Positions 33,450 to 44,219 of a stretch of 64,000 nt of DNA are shown here, one piece after another. How positions within the stretch are numbered: position 1 is the first letter of the stretch; every line of letters begins with the position of its first letter. The notes below the pieces were generated by a model. The model was not told where the DNA came from, searched no databases, and saw only the letters and a list, made by a program, of their open reading frames with translations. Source of the DNA: Anastrepha obliqua (Eukaryota; Arthropoda; Insecta; Diptera; Tephritidae); assembly GCF_027943255.1 (NCBI RefSeq), contig NC_072892.1:124079792-124143791 (forward strand), read 5' to 3'. Made by a program: the position numbers and the translations under genes.

Positions 33450-34235
33450 TCCATGGAGGCAGATCTGCTTGTGACCGCTAGCCCAAGAAGCGAAAACGAA
33501 TCAAACAAATGCTAAGGAAGCACATTTAAATGGTAGAATAGGCCGAAATAAACATTTCGTAAGTGCAAGGAATAGAAGTAAGAGATTGCAGTTAGCGCGG
33601 GATCATCTAAATAAGACCGCCGCAACTTGGAGGGCGTACTTTTCGCAGGCGAGGTAAAAATAAACTTATTTGGACCATAAGGCAAGTATTTTATATTGCG
33701 CGAGGCCAATACGGAGCTCAAGACCCCAAAATTTGCGATTTGCTATAAAACACGACGGTAGCATATTTATGGTTGGGGCAAATGATTTGTCATAAAATGG
33801 AAATTTCACCTTTATCGAAGAACAAGAAACCAAAAATGTTTATATAAAACTTCTGGAAGAAAATTTAGTCCAAAGCGCCAGAAAATTACAAATTGAAGAT
33901 GCATTTCGCGTTTATCAACAACACTTATAACGACCCTACGCACAAGTCGTAAATAATACAAATATGATTAATATATAAATGTCCCCAAATTGGTGAAACT
34001 CTCGTACAATCACCCGATTGGAAATTTTTGCAGATAAATTTAAGAAAATATGTCATCCATCCTTAACTAATCTGATTTCGAAAAGGCGATACTTGAAGAG
34101 TGGAGCCAAATTAGTTGAGAATATAACAATATATGTAGTTATATAATATAATAACAAATTGGATGACTTCATGCCACTTAGACTTCAAGCTGTAATTGAT
34201 AATAAAAGATACCTAACAAAGTGCTAAATATCATT
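33450..34235 (+). pseudogene. Tc1-like transposase relic
   Basis: Forward frames read KHFVSARNRSKRLQLARDHL, then KTAATWRAYFSQA (the W..V.FSDES block with the first catalytic residue, decayed), NLRFAIKHDGSIFMVGA (matching KHGGGS.MVWG), GNFTFIEEQ, NVYIKLLEENLVQSARKLQI and AFRVYQQHL (the FQ.D..PKH block with the second Asp lost). Then NHPIG, SDFEKAILEEWSQIS and LQAVIDNKRYLTKC, the C-terminus. The order and words identify a Tc1-type (not mariner) transposase. Inverted repeats not identified. Confidence 0.75.
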
Positions 34236-34439
34236 AAGTTATAATTTAAACTTAAATTTAGATCACGAGAAATCAAAAGCCAAAGAACTTGAAATATGGT
34301 TGAATTTATTCAATGCTTTAATCATAGGTGCTCTCGAGGCATACACAGTTCTAACACGTTCTAGGAAGAATAAATCATTACTCCGAAGGGTAAAGGCGAG
34401 TATACTGCCCCATTAATAATATCGAAAACAAAGCAGAGT
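34236..34439. other. spacer
   Basis: Nothing recognised. Confidence 0.4.
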
Positions 34440-35455
34440 GACAGTATACTTCTTCTACTTTGTAACGATTTTAAGTTTAGTAGGTGTGCAACCTTGCATT
34501 AGATGAAGGAATCGGATCAGTGCAGTTCAAAGATCTGAGTGCAAAACGAAGAAATTTCTTTTGAATACGTTCAAGTCTATTAATGTAGCGCTGATAATAA
34601 GGCCTCCAAATAAAGGCGGCATACTCGAATTTGGATCGTACGAGTGAAGTAAACAGTGACTTCAAGGTATAAGGATCCATAAAATCGGAAGTAAACCGCC
34701 GAATGAAGACAAGTGGAGAATACGATTTGGCGATGACAAAATTTAAATTACTAAGAAACTGAAAGGTAGAGTCGAAGATTATACCCAAATAAGTAATTTC
34801 ATTAAAAGCATTTAGGCGCGAATTCTTTATAAAATATGAGCTAGAGATTAAATGCTTTGACTTAGAAAATTCTACATGATATCATTTCTTAATATTTAAT
34901 TGAAGTAGATTCCTATCGCACGATGCCACGACGGTGTTGAGGTCTGATTGAAGATCATACGAATCAGACAGGTTTCGTACAGTTTTAAAAAATTTTAAGT
35001 CGTCTGCATATAAAAGAAACGCAGAGAAATGAAAACATTCTGATATGTCATTAATAAAAATTACAAAGAACAAAGGACCTAAAATGCTGCCATGAGGGAC
35101 TCCTGAAGAGGCAATGAAAGGATAAGAAGATACATTACCGATGGCAACTACACATTCACGATTGAAAAGGTACGACTTTATCCATTTAAGGAAAGCAGAG
35201 TGAAACCCAAAACTTGGAAAAATCCGTATAATCTGCATCAACTTGAAGGCTATTATGGAAAGCCGACATTCAAAAATCTGAGAAAACAGCAAGATTAGTG
35301 GCAACTGACCTACCAGCCATAAAACCATGCTGAGCAATACACAATAAGGGCTTTGAAACCGTTGAAAGTTTGGAAATAGGTCTGAAGTTCGCGAAGTTAT
35401 TTTTATTCTCAACTTTGAATATACTTAGGTGTGATAGAAGTAATTTTCCAAACAT
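34440..35455 (-). pseudogene. LINE reverse transcriptase (jockey/CR1-like), 5'-truncated
   Basis: Minus strand. From 35455 the frame has FRPISKLSTVSK and HGFMAGRSVATNL, then after a frameshift (35412) FHSAFLKWIKSYLFNRE, IASSGVPHGSILGPLFFVIF (His replaces the usual Gln) and LLYADDLKFFKT with the intact YADD centre at about 35010, then LNIKK. The next frame (34788) gives MGIIFDSTFQFL, then SLVRSKFEYAAFIWRPYY and RIQKKFLRFALRSL, the thumb region. The C-terminus ends near 34477. Missing: endonuclease, first part of the polymerase. At least two frameshifts. The clade is inferred from block wording. Confidence 0.85.
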
Positions 35456-35951
35456 CTATTAATTGTCCACAAGCTAACGATTTATTAAAAATTAGCAGAA
35501 ATGTATAGCCGAGAGCAGAGCATTTTTTGACAAAAAATTAATACCATCCCAAACAGTTAACTGAAGAGAACCATGTCTGTGCATGTATTGGGTTTTTTTG
35601 CCTTACAATGAAATGAGTGCACACTTTTTTGTATTTTTTGTTGAGAAATGAAATTAAAAAAAAAAAAATATCTGCGTACTCTGTATCAAATGAGGTGTGA
35701 GTGCCATATTTCTTAAATAGGGACGTGAGATTGTTTCAAGTGTATTTCAAAGCTGTATTCCGCAAATAACACAGGCCAACAACCAAAAAACTTTTTCGAT
35801 AATTTTAACTAATTACTTTGTAATTTGGTGTCCTGATTACGAAAATTTATTAAAAAGTTATATCACCCATCAATTTTTCACATTTTACAATTAAATAAAA
35901 ATAAAGTTTATGTACCAAAATGTATCGGATATATTTCACAGTCCTGCGAGG
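35456..35951. other. spacer without gene
   Basis: AT-rich; an A run at about 35656-35668. Its last ~130 bases weakly resemble, in inverted orientation, the sequence right of the foldback element, so the foldback may once have been longer. Confidence 0.35.
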
Positions 35952-36568
35952 TACAGTTTCTAAAACGGCCATGGGTGTTTCTTGAAGGTTTTTTTATGCT
36001 GAAAACGAATATGACCTTGGAAATGCTCCAGCACGTCAGGATTTTTGGCAATTTGAGGTTAAATAGTCAAAAAATGCAGATTTTGGCCTTTTTTAATTTT
36101 TTTTTGAGCAAGGTAAAGTTTTTTTTAATTTACCACAAAGGCATCGCAAAGTACTAGTCTTCAGCTTTAAAATCCTTTTTAAAAATATTTTTGCGATTAA
36201 TATAAAAAAAGTTATACTATTTTGAATTCGCCCTTTACAGGGGCGTTAGAGATTTAGAAAGGTTGAATTTGCATATCTAAAAGTCTCCAATTCAAAATAG
36301 AATAACTTTTTTTATATTAATCGTAAGAATATTTTAAAAAAAGGACCTTAAAGCTAAAGAGTAGTACTTTGCGATGCCGTTGTGGAAATTAAAAAAAAAC
36401 TTTACCTTGCTCAAAAAAAAATTAAAAAAAATGGCCAAAATCTGCATTTTTTGACTATTTAACCTCAAATTGCCAAAAATCCTGACGTGCTGGAGCATTT
36501 CCAAGGTCATATTCGTTTTCAGCATAAAAAACCTCCAAGAAACACCCATAGCGGTTTTAGAAGCTGTA
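35952..36568. mobile_element. foldback element: 278-bp inverted arms, 59-bp spacer
   Basis: The arm at 35952-36229 is the near-exact reverse complement of 36289-36568, with about one difference every dozen bases. The outer ends are TACAGTTTCTAAAAC on the left and, on the minus strand, TACAGCTTCTAAAAC on the right; a TA plus CAG start would fit a Tc1/mariner-type nonautonomous element. The spacer (36230-36288) is unrelated to the arms. Because of the symmetry both strands carry the same small open frame (35975-36157 plus, 36334-36549 minus); it has no known domain and is not called a gene. Confidence 0.88.
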
Positions 36569-38579
36569 AAAAAGCGAGATTTTGCATTCCTGTGTAATCA
36601 AAAAGTTTATTTTTTCTTAAGAAGCAAAAAATCATTGAAAAAATATTGAAAGGTGTTTTTTAATAATTCTTAAACTAAATACATCCGATTGCCCGCCCAC
36701 CTGGTAAATTATTCCACCTTTTAAGTGGTGCCCATTGTAAATTTTTTTGAAACGCAATACAAACTTAGTGTCCGTTTTACGAATTAGCTGGAACTTTTTT
36801 GTCGTATATCTCATGAAAAGAAGCGAAAAAGGAGAAGTAGACCAATACTGATTGCTAAACTCTTACACACGCTCCTATTTTTTCCATCGCAACTGTGCAC
36901 ACATTCACATACTTGCTTTTAATTAAATATATAATTCATTAATTTAATAAACGAAGCGCAAAAATGCTCACTTCAAATGAGAATGCGTGCAAAAGAGTCA
37001 CACGCCAATCCGTTTGGCACTCAACAATAAATGTTAAATGAAAAATTTTAAGATTCGTTCCAATTCCATTTACTTGCTAACGAGTGCTGAAAGCAGCACG
37101 TTTCAAAGAGTAAAAGCGGCGAGTTAAGAGAGAGCTTACATTTTGCTAGAGAGAGCGCACAATCACTGCACTCTTCACTGTTGAAAGTTCGACTAACGAA
37201 TGAATGGCCTTCGGCTGGCATAACCATTTTCCGTTTTGTTTGCGGGAAACTGCATGCAGACATACACACGTAAGCATACCAATGTGTGAACATATTTGTA
37301 TGCAGGTGTATGCTTGTATTTTAGCAAATATTTTACACTGCATACCCGTTTGCCGACTTGTACGCGCGCATGCAGGTTCACATGTGTGCATGTAGTTATA
37401 TACATATATACGAGCATGTATGTATGTATAGGTGTATGTCCTATAGGCCTTCGTATGCTACATCCTCTTCATTCATTTACAGGTTAATAGGCCAAATTAT
37501 GGTTTGGCTTACATTCGCTTTGTGTGCGTTAAAATACTGTGCACTCTAAGTTATAGGTATGCATATGCATGTGTGTATGTGTATGAGTGTGTGTGAGCGC
37601 GCATAATATTCTTTTCAAACCTTTGCCTTGCTTTTTATGTATGCACGATGACAGTTGAAGGTGTTTATGTTTTATTATTCAAATTTGTATTAAGCAGTGC
37701 GTGTAAATAGCAAATAATACGATGTCCCATTAGAATCTAAAATGACATTAAACTCTATTTTTCAATTGCAATTAAAAGCACATTACGCGAAGCACAGATT
37801 ACGGCGCAGATTACGGCAACGGCTATAATTCACTGACAGGCATAAATTGATTTCGTCATAGAAAAGGTGGAGGTCAAATTAGGTGGGCATAGTGCGCTCA
37901 CATGCACACACTCGGCGAGTGTCGAGAAAAGGCACATCCCTCTGGCCAAATGCAAAAATAGAAAGCACGGAAACTTGGACTTTTTTAGTATCATTTCAAA
38001 GCTAAGACTTCAATTAAAAAAAATTCTTACCTATTTTGCGATAAAATATACCTTTGAGCTTTATACATCCGCTCAAATCACAAGTAATTTGTACACACCA
38101 TTTATGATAACTTCCACGCTTGGCATATAAAAGAAGTTGTGGTAAAAAATTTGTTAAAAATACATTTTTTCCTTAAAAAGTTATTACTGTACTTTTATAG
38201 TGTTAATCATGATAAGCCCAAAAATATATGTCACATGAAAAAAATAAAACCCAATATTTTTTTTTTACATGTTAAGTAAGTCCATGTTTGAAAAAGTTAA
38301 CACCCCAATATTGAGAAAATTTAGGGACAAAAAACCCTTAAACCTTTTAAAATTTGTGTATGGTTTATGGCAATTTGAACCCTCTATTACCAGGTGAAAA
38401 TAATCTTTTTTTCGCCTGTTCCGCCCCGCGAAAATATTTCATTTTGAAAAAGTGCTTACTTGCCATTTTTTCGTATTTGTGTATTTTTGTGAATGCCCCC
38501 AATGACATAGTTTGTCTTATTTGGGTGCTGCGACATTGTCGTATTACTGGGAAAAACTGGCTAATAAAGTCTCTGGAAG
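36569..38579. other. 2 kb without recognisable gene
   Basis: 37240-37620 is rich in TG/CA and ATGT repeats (GTATGTATGTATAGG, TGTGTATGTGTATGAG), giving mirror-image short frames on both strands. No domain and no transposon relic recognised. 37040-37240 contains several GAGAG words. Confidence 0.45.
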
Positions 38580-38994
38580 CATACCACTAGACCCTGAATC
38601 CTTTCTCCATGTCAATTCTGCATAGATTCAACTATGAATTAACGACTTCATGAGGTATATCCATAAAAAACGTTGGCCTGAGTTGAACTCCTGCAGAGTA
38701 GCCAGGTGCTTTGTGAAATAACCAAACAGGAAAATTATCTGCAGCTATCCGGCATTTTCTAAAATTAGACTTAGGCTATTGAGGTGCGATGTACTGAGTA
38801 TGGATAAAGTTCATGCTCTTCCTCTTCCCGATCTCTTGAGATTCCTTCCATACTACCTTACCTTCCATACTATATCTATTCTGCCTCACTATTACTACTT
38901 CCAATGTAATCTATTCGGCTATACTTCAATGATATTCCTGACTGAATGCTTGGACTTGTCCAAGCCCCCACAAATCTAATCTAATCTTATATGT
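38580..38994 (+). pseudogene. RNase H-type LINE 3' end, first of two in tandem
   Basis: Reads WPELNSCRVARCFVK then, after a stop, PNRKIICSYPAF, RLRLLRCDVLSMDKVHALPL and LLRFL. These correspond to ECCRTAKCFVTSPNRK and RLRVFGSDAMRMSNIRSL of the following LINE, so this is another copy of the same family, truncated to its last ~400 bases. It closes with TGGACTTGTCC and the tail CAAATCTAATCTAATC. The terminal 17 bases (38978-38994) recur at 41896-41912. Confidence 0.75.
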
Positions 38995-41895
38995 GGACTG
39001 GGACAGGTATGGTGAGATTGTAACGGAGCGATTGCCAAACCTGAAAAAACTCAAATCAGTAGAAATGATTGAAGATGCTACTAAGAAATTATAAGGAACT
39101 TTAATCTGTGCCCACTCAGGCAAAGCAGACAGGGGAAAGCGGTTCCTTGGTGGAACCCTGATCTGTCGAAGCTTCGTGTACGGTCCAGAAAACTTCTTAA
39201 TAAGGCCTTAACGACCCAAACAGAAGAGGACTGGGCTAATCATCGACTTATACAGAGAGAATATAAGAAAAAAGGACGGAAAGCCAAACTTGAATCCTAT
39301 AAAAATTTCTGCAGTAACGTCGAAGAAATGAGGGAAACAGCGAGACTTTGTAAGGTACTAAGGCTGAATTCCATTCGAAACCTGATGGTTCATACACCAT
39401 TTCCAAATCGGAAACGTTTAATGCTCTACTCAAAATCCATTTTCTGGGTAGTAGAACTCTCTCTGAAGAAGAGAGTGGCATGAACAATAACGGTAGCAAC
39501 GGTGGAACCTCTAGGAACAGCTGGTATATTGCTAGTCGGATAGTGACAAAGGAATCGATAAGGTTTTCCTTGTCTTCCTTTGAGAACTTTAAGTTCCCTG
39601 GACCTGACGGAATATATCCAGATGTGCTTAAAAAAGGAGGAGACAGGCTGATTGAGGCCCTGAAAAGGATCTTCACAGCTTGTCTTGCATTTGGTTATAT
39701 ACCATCCCAATGGCGACGCGTAAGAGTAGTATTTATTCCGAAACCAGGAAAAGATGACTATTCCCTAGCAAAAAGTTTTAGACCAATCAGTTTGACTTCG
39801 TTCATGTTGAAAAGTCTGGAACGAGTGGTGGAGAAACATATTCGAGTGGGGTATAGCCGAGAAGTCCACTTAGTAGAAATCAACACGCTTACCAGAGTGG
39901 AAAATCATGTGAAACAGCCTTACACGATCTTGTTAGCAAGACTGAAGCCAGGCTGGAAGCTGACGAATACACAATGGGCGTGTTCGTGGACATTGAGGTG
40001 GCTTTTGATAATGCCACTTTCGGCTCGATATGTTCTTCTGCCGAATGACACGGAGTTAATCAAACCATTGTAAAATGAATATATTCCATGCTCTCTGAGA
40101 GGCTGTTAACCGCTGGTGAGAGCGGTGACGAACAAATCACAGTCAGGGCCAGGCAAGAATCTCCGCTGCTGTGGTGCTTCGTCGTAGACTCTCTACTAGT
40201 GGAGATGCAAGAACTCGGTTTTCACGTCGAAGCGGACGATGTCTGTGCGCTAACATCGGATAAATCCTTAAGGAGGCTTTGCACGAAAGTGCAGAGGATT
40301 CTTGACAAAATCGATGGCTGGTGCATGAGACAAGGTCTTTCCGTTAATCCGAACAAAACAACCATAGTCTTGTTTACGAGAAAACGGAAATTTGATGGAC
40401 TCAGTCTTCCAACAATGAATGGTGTGACACTTGGTCTTTCCGATGAAGTTAAATATCTAGGAGTAATCTTGGATAAGAAGCTGACTTGGGAGACACACGT
40501 TTCACTGAAGGTGAATCGCGCATTGAGGATTTTTCAGCAATGCCGTAGAGCCTTTGGTAAAACCTGGGGTCTGAAACCTTCTGTAGTCCTATGGATGTAC
40601 ACAACACTCATCAGACCAATCATCACTTACGCTTCTGTGGTATGGTGGCGACGGAGCATGGTTAAGTCCACAATCCGGGAACTATACAGGCTACAAAGAA
40701 GTGTATGTTTATGCATCACGGGTGCCATGAGTGTTGTACTCTGGTGTACTCTGGCGATGCCCTAAATGCCATGATTGATTTGCTCCCCCTGGATCTTAAG
40801 ATACAACAGGAAGCAATAAAAGCAATGTGTAGACTCCATAAATATGGTTTCTGGCACGAAGACGGAACTTCGGGACACACAGAAATCTTTAAGTTGCTAT
40901 CTGAGCAGTATCCTCTGTTTTTGGCACCTAAAGACGACCTGACACCCACAGTTTCACTTGGGTCTGGAGCCGGATGGTATTTAAACGATAGTAATAAGTA
41001 TCACTATGTTCTGGGGGAAATGGCAACTGTTTTCCAAACAGAAGTTTTTGCCATCCTGAAAGTAGCCGAATGGATAATCGAGAGGAGATGGAGCGGGAAA
41101 CAGATTGGAGTCTTCAGTGACAGTCAGGCTGCATTGAAGGCCCTGGAGAACGCGAAGCAAACCTCAAAGATTGTTCAACAATGTAAGAAGAAGCTTAATT
41201 CTGTCGCAAGACGAAACAGTTTTGTACTTATATGGGTTCCAGGACACTCCGGTGTTCAAGGAAACGAAATCGCCGACGAATTGGCCAACCGTAGATCAGC
41301 GGTGCCCCCATAGGGGCCAGAGCCAATAATCGGAATCAGTTCCGCAGGAATCCTGAACTGGATCAGCGTTTATGTAGGCAATCTACATAAAGAGCGATGG
41401 TCCGGTCTAGAATGCTGTAGAACTGCAAAGTGTTTTGTGACAAGTCCGAACAGAAAACTGTCAAACTTTCTACTAAAACTTAGAAGGAAGACATTCGGTT
41501 GATGGTTGGCATCATTACAGGACAGAACCCATGGGGTGAGCATATGACCACCATGGGAATCACTGAGCACTTTCTCTGTGAGTGTCCTGCCTTTGCTAGA
41601 GCAAGGCTACGAGTATTCGGTTCCGATGCCATGAGAATGAGTAATATTCGTTCTCTAAAACTGGAGGATATTTACAGATTTGCCAAAGAATCTGGAAAAT
41701 TCTCACAGGACTTACTATCTCTATCTCTGTCTCTATTCTTTCCTGTCTCTTCCTCTGATACTTTTCTCCTTCCCTCCTTGACTATCCGCCCCCTTTCCAG
41801 AACTTTAAATGCAATGGGCTTTTCAGCCTGAGTGTTTTAGGAGCCACCAAATCTCCTGCTACTCCTTGACTTGACCATTTCAAATTTCAATTTTC
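38995..41895 (+). mobile_element. RNase H-bearing non-LTR retrotransposon (LOA/I-like), 5'-truncated
   Basis: The longest LINE in the window. It starts within the end of the endonuclease region (WDRYGEIVTERLPNLKKLK, WWNPDLSKLRVRSRK-like text at 39150), runs through reverse transcriptase and RNase H to the cysteine knuckle at about 41570, and ends with a 3' part holding a TCTCTxTC pyrimidine tract (41719-41757). A 17-base word, AATCTAATCTTATATGT, stands at both borders (38978-38994, 41896-41912): a candidate target-site duplication, although the family tail itself is (AATCT)n. LOA/I grouping is inferred from the presence of RNase H and block wording. Confidence 0.82.
39150..41830 (+). pseudogene. 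reverse transcriptase/RNase H polyprotein, frameshifted
   Basis: Would copy element RNA into DNA at a nick. Blocks in order: KFPGPDGIYPDVLK and WRRVRVVFIPKPGKDDY (39590-39760), FRPISLTSFMLKSLERVVEK (39778), VFVDIEVAFDNATFG with the first catalytic Asp (39980), VEADDVCAL (40230, the YADD box with Tyr lost), LSVNPNKTTIVLFTRKRK, VKYLGVILDKKLTWETHV, LIRPIITYASVVWW, then RNase H (40960-41300): TEVFAILK with Glu, FSDSQAALKAL with Asp, WVPGHSGVQGNEIADELA with the last Asp; the opening TDGS block is missing. The knuckle EHFLCECPAFARARL is at 41560. At least four frame changes, including a 10-base duplication at 40736-40755. Confidence 0.88.
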
Positions 41896-41912
41896 AATCT
41901 AATCTTATATGT

Positions 41913-42462
41913 ATTATATGGAGTCGGAGCACTGTGCACTTCAGTTAGTCAAAACGATGAACTGTTAAACTACTCAATCTGTAACAGACAGATAGAAAAG
42001 CGTAGAGCAAGTGTTTAAGCAACCTCAACTGCATTAGTAAACATCGATTTTCGTACATAGTGGAGAAACGATTCCTCTCCTGCTTCATCTGTACAACTTC
42101 TGCAGAGAAAGCTTGTCGGTATATACGAATTTGGCCCACTACCTAAATGGCCAGTGCCATTATTAAATACCCAGAACGTGTACGTCTTTTCCCTATCTAA
42201 GTTGGCCTATATAGGCTTTGAAGTCACACACGCTTGCTACATAGGTCATTCATTATAGCTATTGCAGTATGTTTAGCAATTTTTTTCAGTAAATAACAAC
42301 AAACAATTTTCGGTTTCGATACTTTGGATCGGTGGATCTAACAAAGATGGTGGAGTTTTCAGCTTATTCTGCAAAGGACTAACTGCCTTCTTTAGGGTAA
42401 AAAAAAAAATGTACAATTGCATGACCGTTGGTGATTGTATGATCTGTAGACCCCCACATATA
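41913..42462. other. 550 bases without recognisable gene
   Basis: No motif or repeat recognised; an A run at 42401-42410. Confidence 0.45.
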
Positions 42463-42994
42463 ACGGGTTTTTCAATAGGTGCGCTTCAACTTTTTCCGAT
42501 AGGGAGGGCGAACGACGCGATATTTTTTATTTTTCGCTTGTCATTTGTAAACTTCATTAGTATACATTTCATCATGGAACGCTACGCACTTGAGCAACGA
42601 TTGCAAATCGTGCAAATTTTTTATGAAAATAATCGTTCTGTTGCTGTTACTTTAAGAGCATTACGGCCATTTTACGGTCCATTTAACAAGCCGTCCCGTT
42701 TTGGGGTTACGTGAAGTCATTGGTCTACAGTAACAAGCCGGCGACGATTTGTGAGCTCAGAGCCAATATTGAACGCGAAATTGCTGGAATTTCGGCCGAT
42801 TTATGCAAAAGAGTGGTCGAAAATTGGGTTCAACGATTGGACTTCGTAAAACGTGCACGCTGTGGTCATGCAAAAGAAATCGAATTTCAGACTTAAATGT
42901 ATATGTTCAAACTCGATAATAAAAAAAAAATTAGTTAAAAAGTCAAAGTGTTTTATTCAAAAAAGTTCAAAAGTTGAAAGTTACTGAAAAACCC
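42463..42994 (+). mobile_element. rosa-type DD41D transposon, short deletion derivative
   Basis: TA borders at 42461-42462 and 42995-42996. Ends: ACGGGTTTTTCAATAGGTGC on the left; GGGTTTTTCAGTAACTTTC on the minus strand at the right. Same family as 61414-62349: both share TCAATAGGTGCGCTTCAAC and the following ATAGGGAGGGCGAACGACG. At 532 bp it keeps both ends and the two extremities of the transposase only. It is nonautonomous but would still be recognisable to a transposase. Confidence 0.87.
42574..42896 (+). pseudogene. DD41D transposase reduced to its two ends
   Basis: ATG 42574: MERYALEQRLQIVQIFYENN, ALRPFYGPFNKPSR, then a junction at about 42700 straight into FWGYVKSLVY (out of the first frame), KPATICELRANIEREIAGIS and RVVENWVQRLDFVKRA to the stop at 42896. 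About 250 residues with all three catalytic Asp are gone. The retained C-terminus is nearly identical to that at 61522-61690. Confidence 0.87.
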
Positions 42995-42996
42995 TA

Positions 42997-43336
42997 TACA
43001 GCCAGTATCTCATTCATCGCTTCATTTTCGAGCCTATGGTGTAGATTATAATACCATTTACCTCCGTTAATAAGGCCCTCTCTCATTATTCTCAAGTCGT
43101 AGGCGATATACATAGGACCGATGTTACGGCCAAATTTTACGTTTGTGGGACGAATGGTTTGTGAAGGCGCGGAAAAAGGTATTCCTTTGTCAGGTACACT
43201 TTAAAAGGAGCAAAACTAAAGAAATTTCAGTGAGGCTCAATTACGACGATTTCACTGCATCATCCATCAATATGGTGTCAAAAGTTTTAACGAAAAGATG
43301 CCATATTTGATTAAAGGATTTAATATGCGGAATATT
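42997..43336. other. spacer without gene
   Basis: 340 bases, no motif recognised. Confidence 0.4.
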
Positions 43337-43338
43337 TA

Positions 43339-44217
43339 CAGGGTGAGCCATATAGCGTTTGCTTTTTGAACCACCTAATTTTTTGAGAATGGTAACACAA
43401 AAGACATGTCAAATGTGTTCCTAATTTACTTAAAGGTTTGACATTTACGAAATGGGACGCTTTACGCTTTAACAAAATTGGGAAATATTGAAAACCTATT
43501 TCCAAAGTGGTGAGTCTTCTTCTTCTTTTCTGATTTTCACATCGGTGGCTACGTCTATGGGCAAAATTGTCGGATTTGTAGGGAAGCAAATGCATCCACA
43601 ATGAGTCACTGTTTGGTGCGGTTTTTGGTCTGGCGGTATCATCGGGCCATTTTTTTTTTTCGAAAATGAGCGAGGAGCCGCGGTTACAGTAAATGGCGAG
43701 CATTACCGTGACATGCTCAACGAGTTGTTTCCAAAAATCAAAAATTGAAGAGGATGACATGGACGACATTTGATTTCAACAGGATGGTGCAACTAGTCAC
43801 ACTGCCCAAGTTACACTCGAACTTTTGGCTACCGTTTTTGAAAACCGAATAATCAGCCGAAATTCCGGTATCAATTGGCCGCCTCGGAGCTGTTATTTAA
43901 GCCCGTTGGACTATTTTTTGTAGGGAGCCGTTAAGGACACATGCTATGCGAACCATCCGGAGACGATTGATGCTTCAAAACACGAAATCGAAGTTGCCAT
44001 TCATGAAATTGGAGCCCAAAAAATCGAAAATGTGTTTAAAAATTGGGTTGATCGAATGGCCTACTGTAAAACCAGTCGTGGCAGTCATTTGAACGTTATT
44101 ACTTTTCACTCATAAATGGCAATGTTCAATCTTCAAAATAAAATAAAAAGTTTGAAAAAATATTGATTAGTTTTTTTTTACAGCTGATTCAAAAAGCAAA
44201 TTTCTCATGGCCCACCC
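43339..44217 (+). mobile_element. rosa-type DD41D transposon, second subfamily
   Basis: TA at 43337-43338 and 44218-44219. The left end is CAGGGTGAGCCATATAGCG, then TTTGCTTTTTGAA; the right end on the minus strand is GGGTGGGCCATGAGAAATTT, then GCTTTTTGAATCAG. The ends differ from those at 42463 and 61414 but match the element at 7198. About 880 bp, lacking roughly 400 bp of the coding region. Nonautonomous. Confidence 0.85.
43452..44115 (+). pseudogene. DD41D transposase with internal deletion
   Basis: From ATG 43452 the N-terminus reads MGRFTL (stop) QNWEILKTYFQSGE. It then jumps to FFSDFHIGGYVYGQNCRI, the first catalytic region with two residues lost after SD. Then HPQ(stop)VTVWCGFWSGGIIGPFFF, a frame change at the T run 43650-43660, VTVNGEHYRDMLNELFP, and FQQDGATSHTAQVTLELL with RSCYLSPLDYF: 41 residues between Asp two and three. 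The Trp before FQQD is a stop. C-terminus NWVDRMAYCKTSRGSHLNVI to 44115. Confidence 0.84.
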
Positions 44218-44219
44218 TA

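Noticed and set aside
35975..36549. Paired 60-71 codon frames on opposite strands with the same protein
   Set aside because: Direct consequence of the inverted arms of the foldback element; no known domain.
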